A DNA stretch of 46,722 nucleotides from a virus. The position numbers and the translations under genes were made by a program. This document shows positions 46,448 to 46,722 of the stretch, piece after piece. Positions within the stretch are counted from its first letter, which is position 1, and every line of letters begins with the position of its first letter. The DNA is taken from IMG/VR virus record IMGVR_UViG_3300023082_000254, positions 1-46,722 of that record; one strand, given 5' to 3'. The notes below the pieces were generated by a model. That model was not told the DNA's origin. It made no database searches and saw nothing but the letters and a program-made list of their open reading frames with translations.

Positions 46448-46722
46448 TATCTGAAGGGTAGGGCGTCGATCTCGTCCGCTAGGTCGAGCATGGCCTCGGC
46501 ATATCCACCGATCGGCTCGCTACCGCGCGGCCCGAGCTGTTGCTCCACCCAGTTGGCGGCTGCGTTCACGCCTGCGAAGCCTGCCTCAGCGGATCGGGCG
46601 GAAACGAGGTGGCACCGGAATCTCGCTTCCGCCCAATCCCGCTCGAGCGCCGCCTCGTTCATCGCGATGCAGTCGAGGTTGATTTCGGCGAAGGTCAGGA
46701 CATCGGCCTCGGTTCTTTTCAT
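46447..46722 (-). CDS. Hypothetical protein at the right edge, 91 aa
   Basis: A 91-residue acidic helical protein (NEAALERDWAEARFRCHLVSA in part; GYAEAMLDLADEIDAL) whose ATG is the last base triplet of the window. No family recognised. It is on the same strand as int, and if the genome were closed into a circle its start would follow the int stop directly. It could be a phage gene of the integration region or a flanking host gene. Confidence 0.6.
   Translation of the reverse strand: MKRTEADVLTFAEINLDCIAMNEAALERDWAEARFRCHLVSARSAEAGFAGVNAAANWVEQQLGPRGSEPIGGYAEAMLDLADEIDALPFR

Noticed and set aside
1-46722. CRISPR arrays, tRNA or rRNA genes, insertion sequences
   Set aside because: No direct-repeat array, cloverleaf-like sequence or transposase was recognised on reading; tRNAscan or a repeat finder would be decisive.

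Overview
The window is a nearly complete temperate siphophage (prophage) genome with lambda-style organisation and a high-GC, gammaproteobacterial character. Its gene content and style fit a host in the Xanthomonadales group (Luteibacter, Dyella or Xanthomonas-like), but the host assignment is an inference with modest confidence. Both window edges coincide with gene ends: the integrase stop at base 1 and a start codon at base 46722. No att core or host flank is visible.

Layout. 1-1515 (minus strand): integrase, AlpA/Xis-like factor and a small ORF. 1578-2457 (plus): a two-gene cassette encoding a small soluble protein and a single-pass membrane protein. 2466-12418 (minus): the early left operon, mostly joined by 1-4 base stop/start overlaps. 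It holds short accessory proteins, a lipoprotein with a 47-residue membrane peptide, a KTSC-domain protein, a YqaJ-type exonuclease with a candidate annealing partner, and an SNF2-like helicase fused to a DNA methyltransferase. 12431-12862: left promoter and operators, plus a leader for the next genes. 12863-13719 (plus): a Panacea-domain antitoxin and putative toxin pair closed by a strong terminator. 13745-15404 (minus): a small protein, a PDZ-domain lipoprotein and the CI-type S24 repressor. 15483-20762 (plus): Cro, CII-like regulator, DUF1376 replication protein, several small winged-helix proteins, NinB-like, DUF1364 and VRR-NUC nucleases, and a Q-like antiterminator. 20813-23497: terminator, GH19 endolysin, lysozyme-like protein, holin and two unknowns. 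23569-33878: terminase, portal, an HslV-like Ntn hydrolase, MuF protein, scaffold, capsid, connectors and tail tube. 33928-40353: G/GT chaperones with a -1 frameshift site, tape measure, M, L, K and I. 40441-46319: J (broken by a frameshift), tail-tip and fibre proteins.

How it works together. Five copies of a 15-bp palindrome (consensus TTAGC-N5-GCTAA) sit at the left promoter (two) and between cI and cro (three), all with exactly 25 bp between neighbouring centres. This makes a coherent CI/Cro switch. Leftward transcription would give recombination and excision, rightward transcription replication, and the Q-like protein would open the late operon past the terminator at 20813. During lysogeny the genes likely to stay on are cI, the PDZ lipoprotein, the toxin-antitoxin pair and possibly the 28431 membrane peptide.

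Points most worth a second look: the operator array, the Panacea toxin-antitoxin pair in the immunity region, the proteasome-like protein in the prohead-protease slot, a hairpin repeated before the ribosome sites of three early genes, the unassigned partner of the YqaJ exonuclease, the helicase-methyltransferase fusion, and the J frameshift, which may make this phage copy defective.
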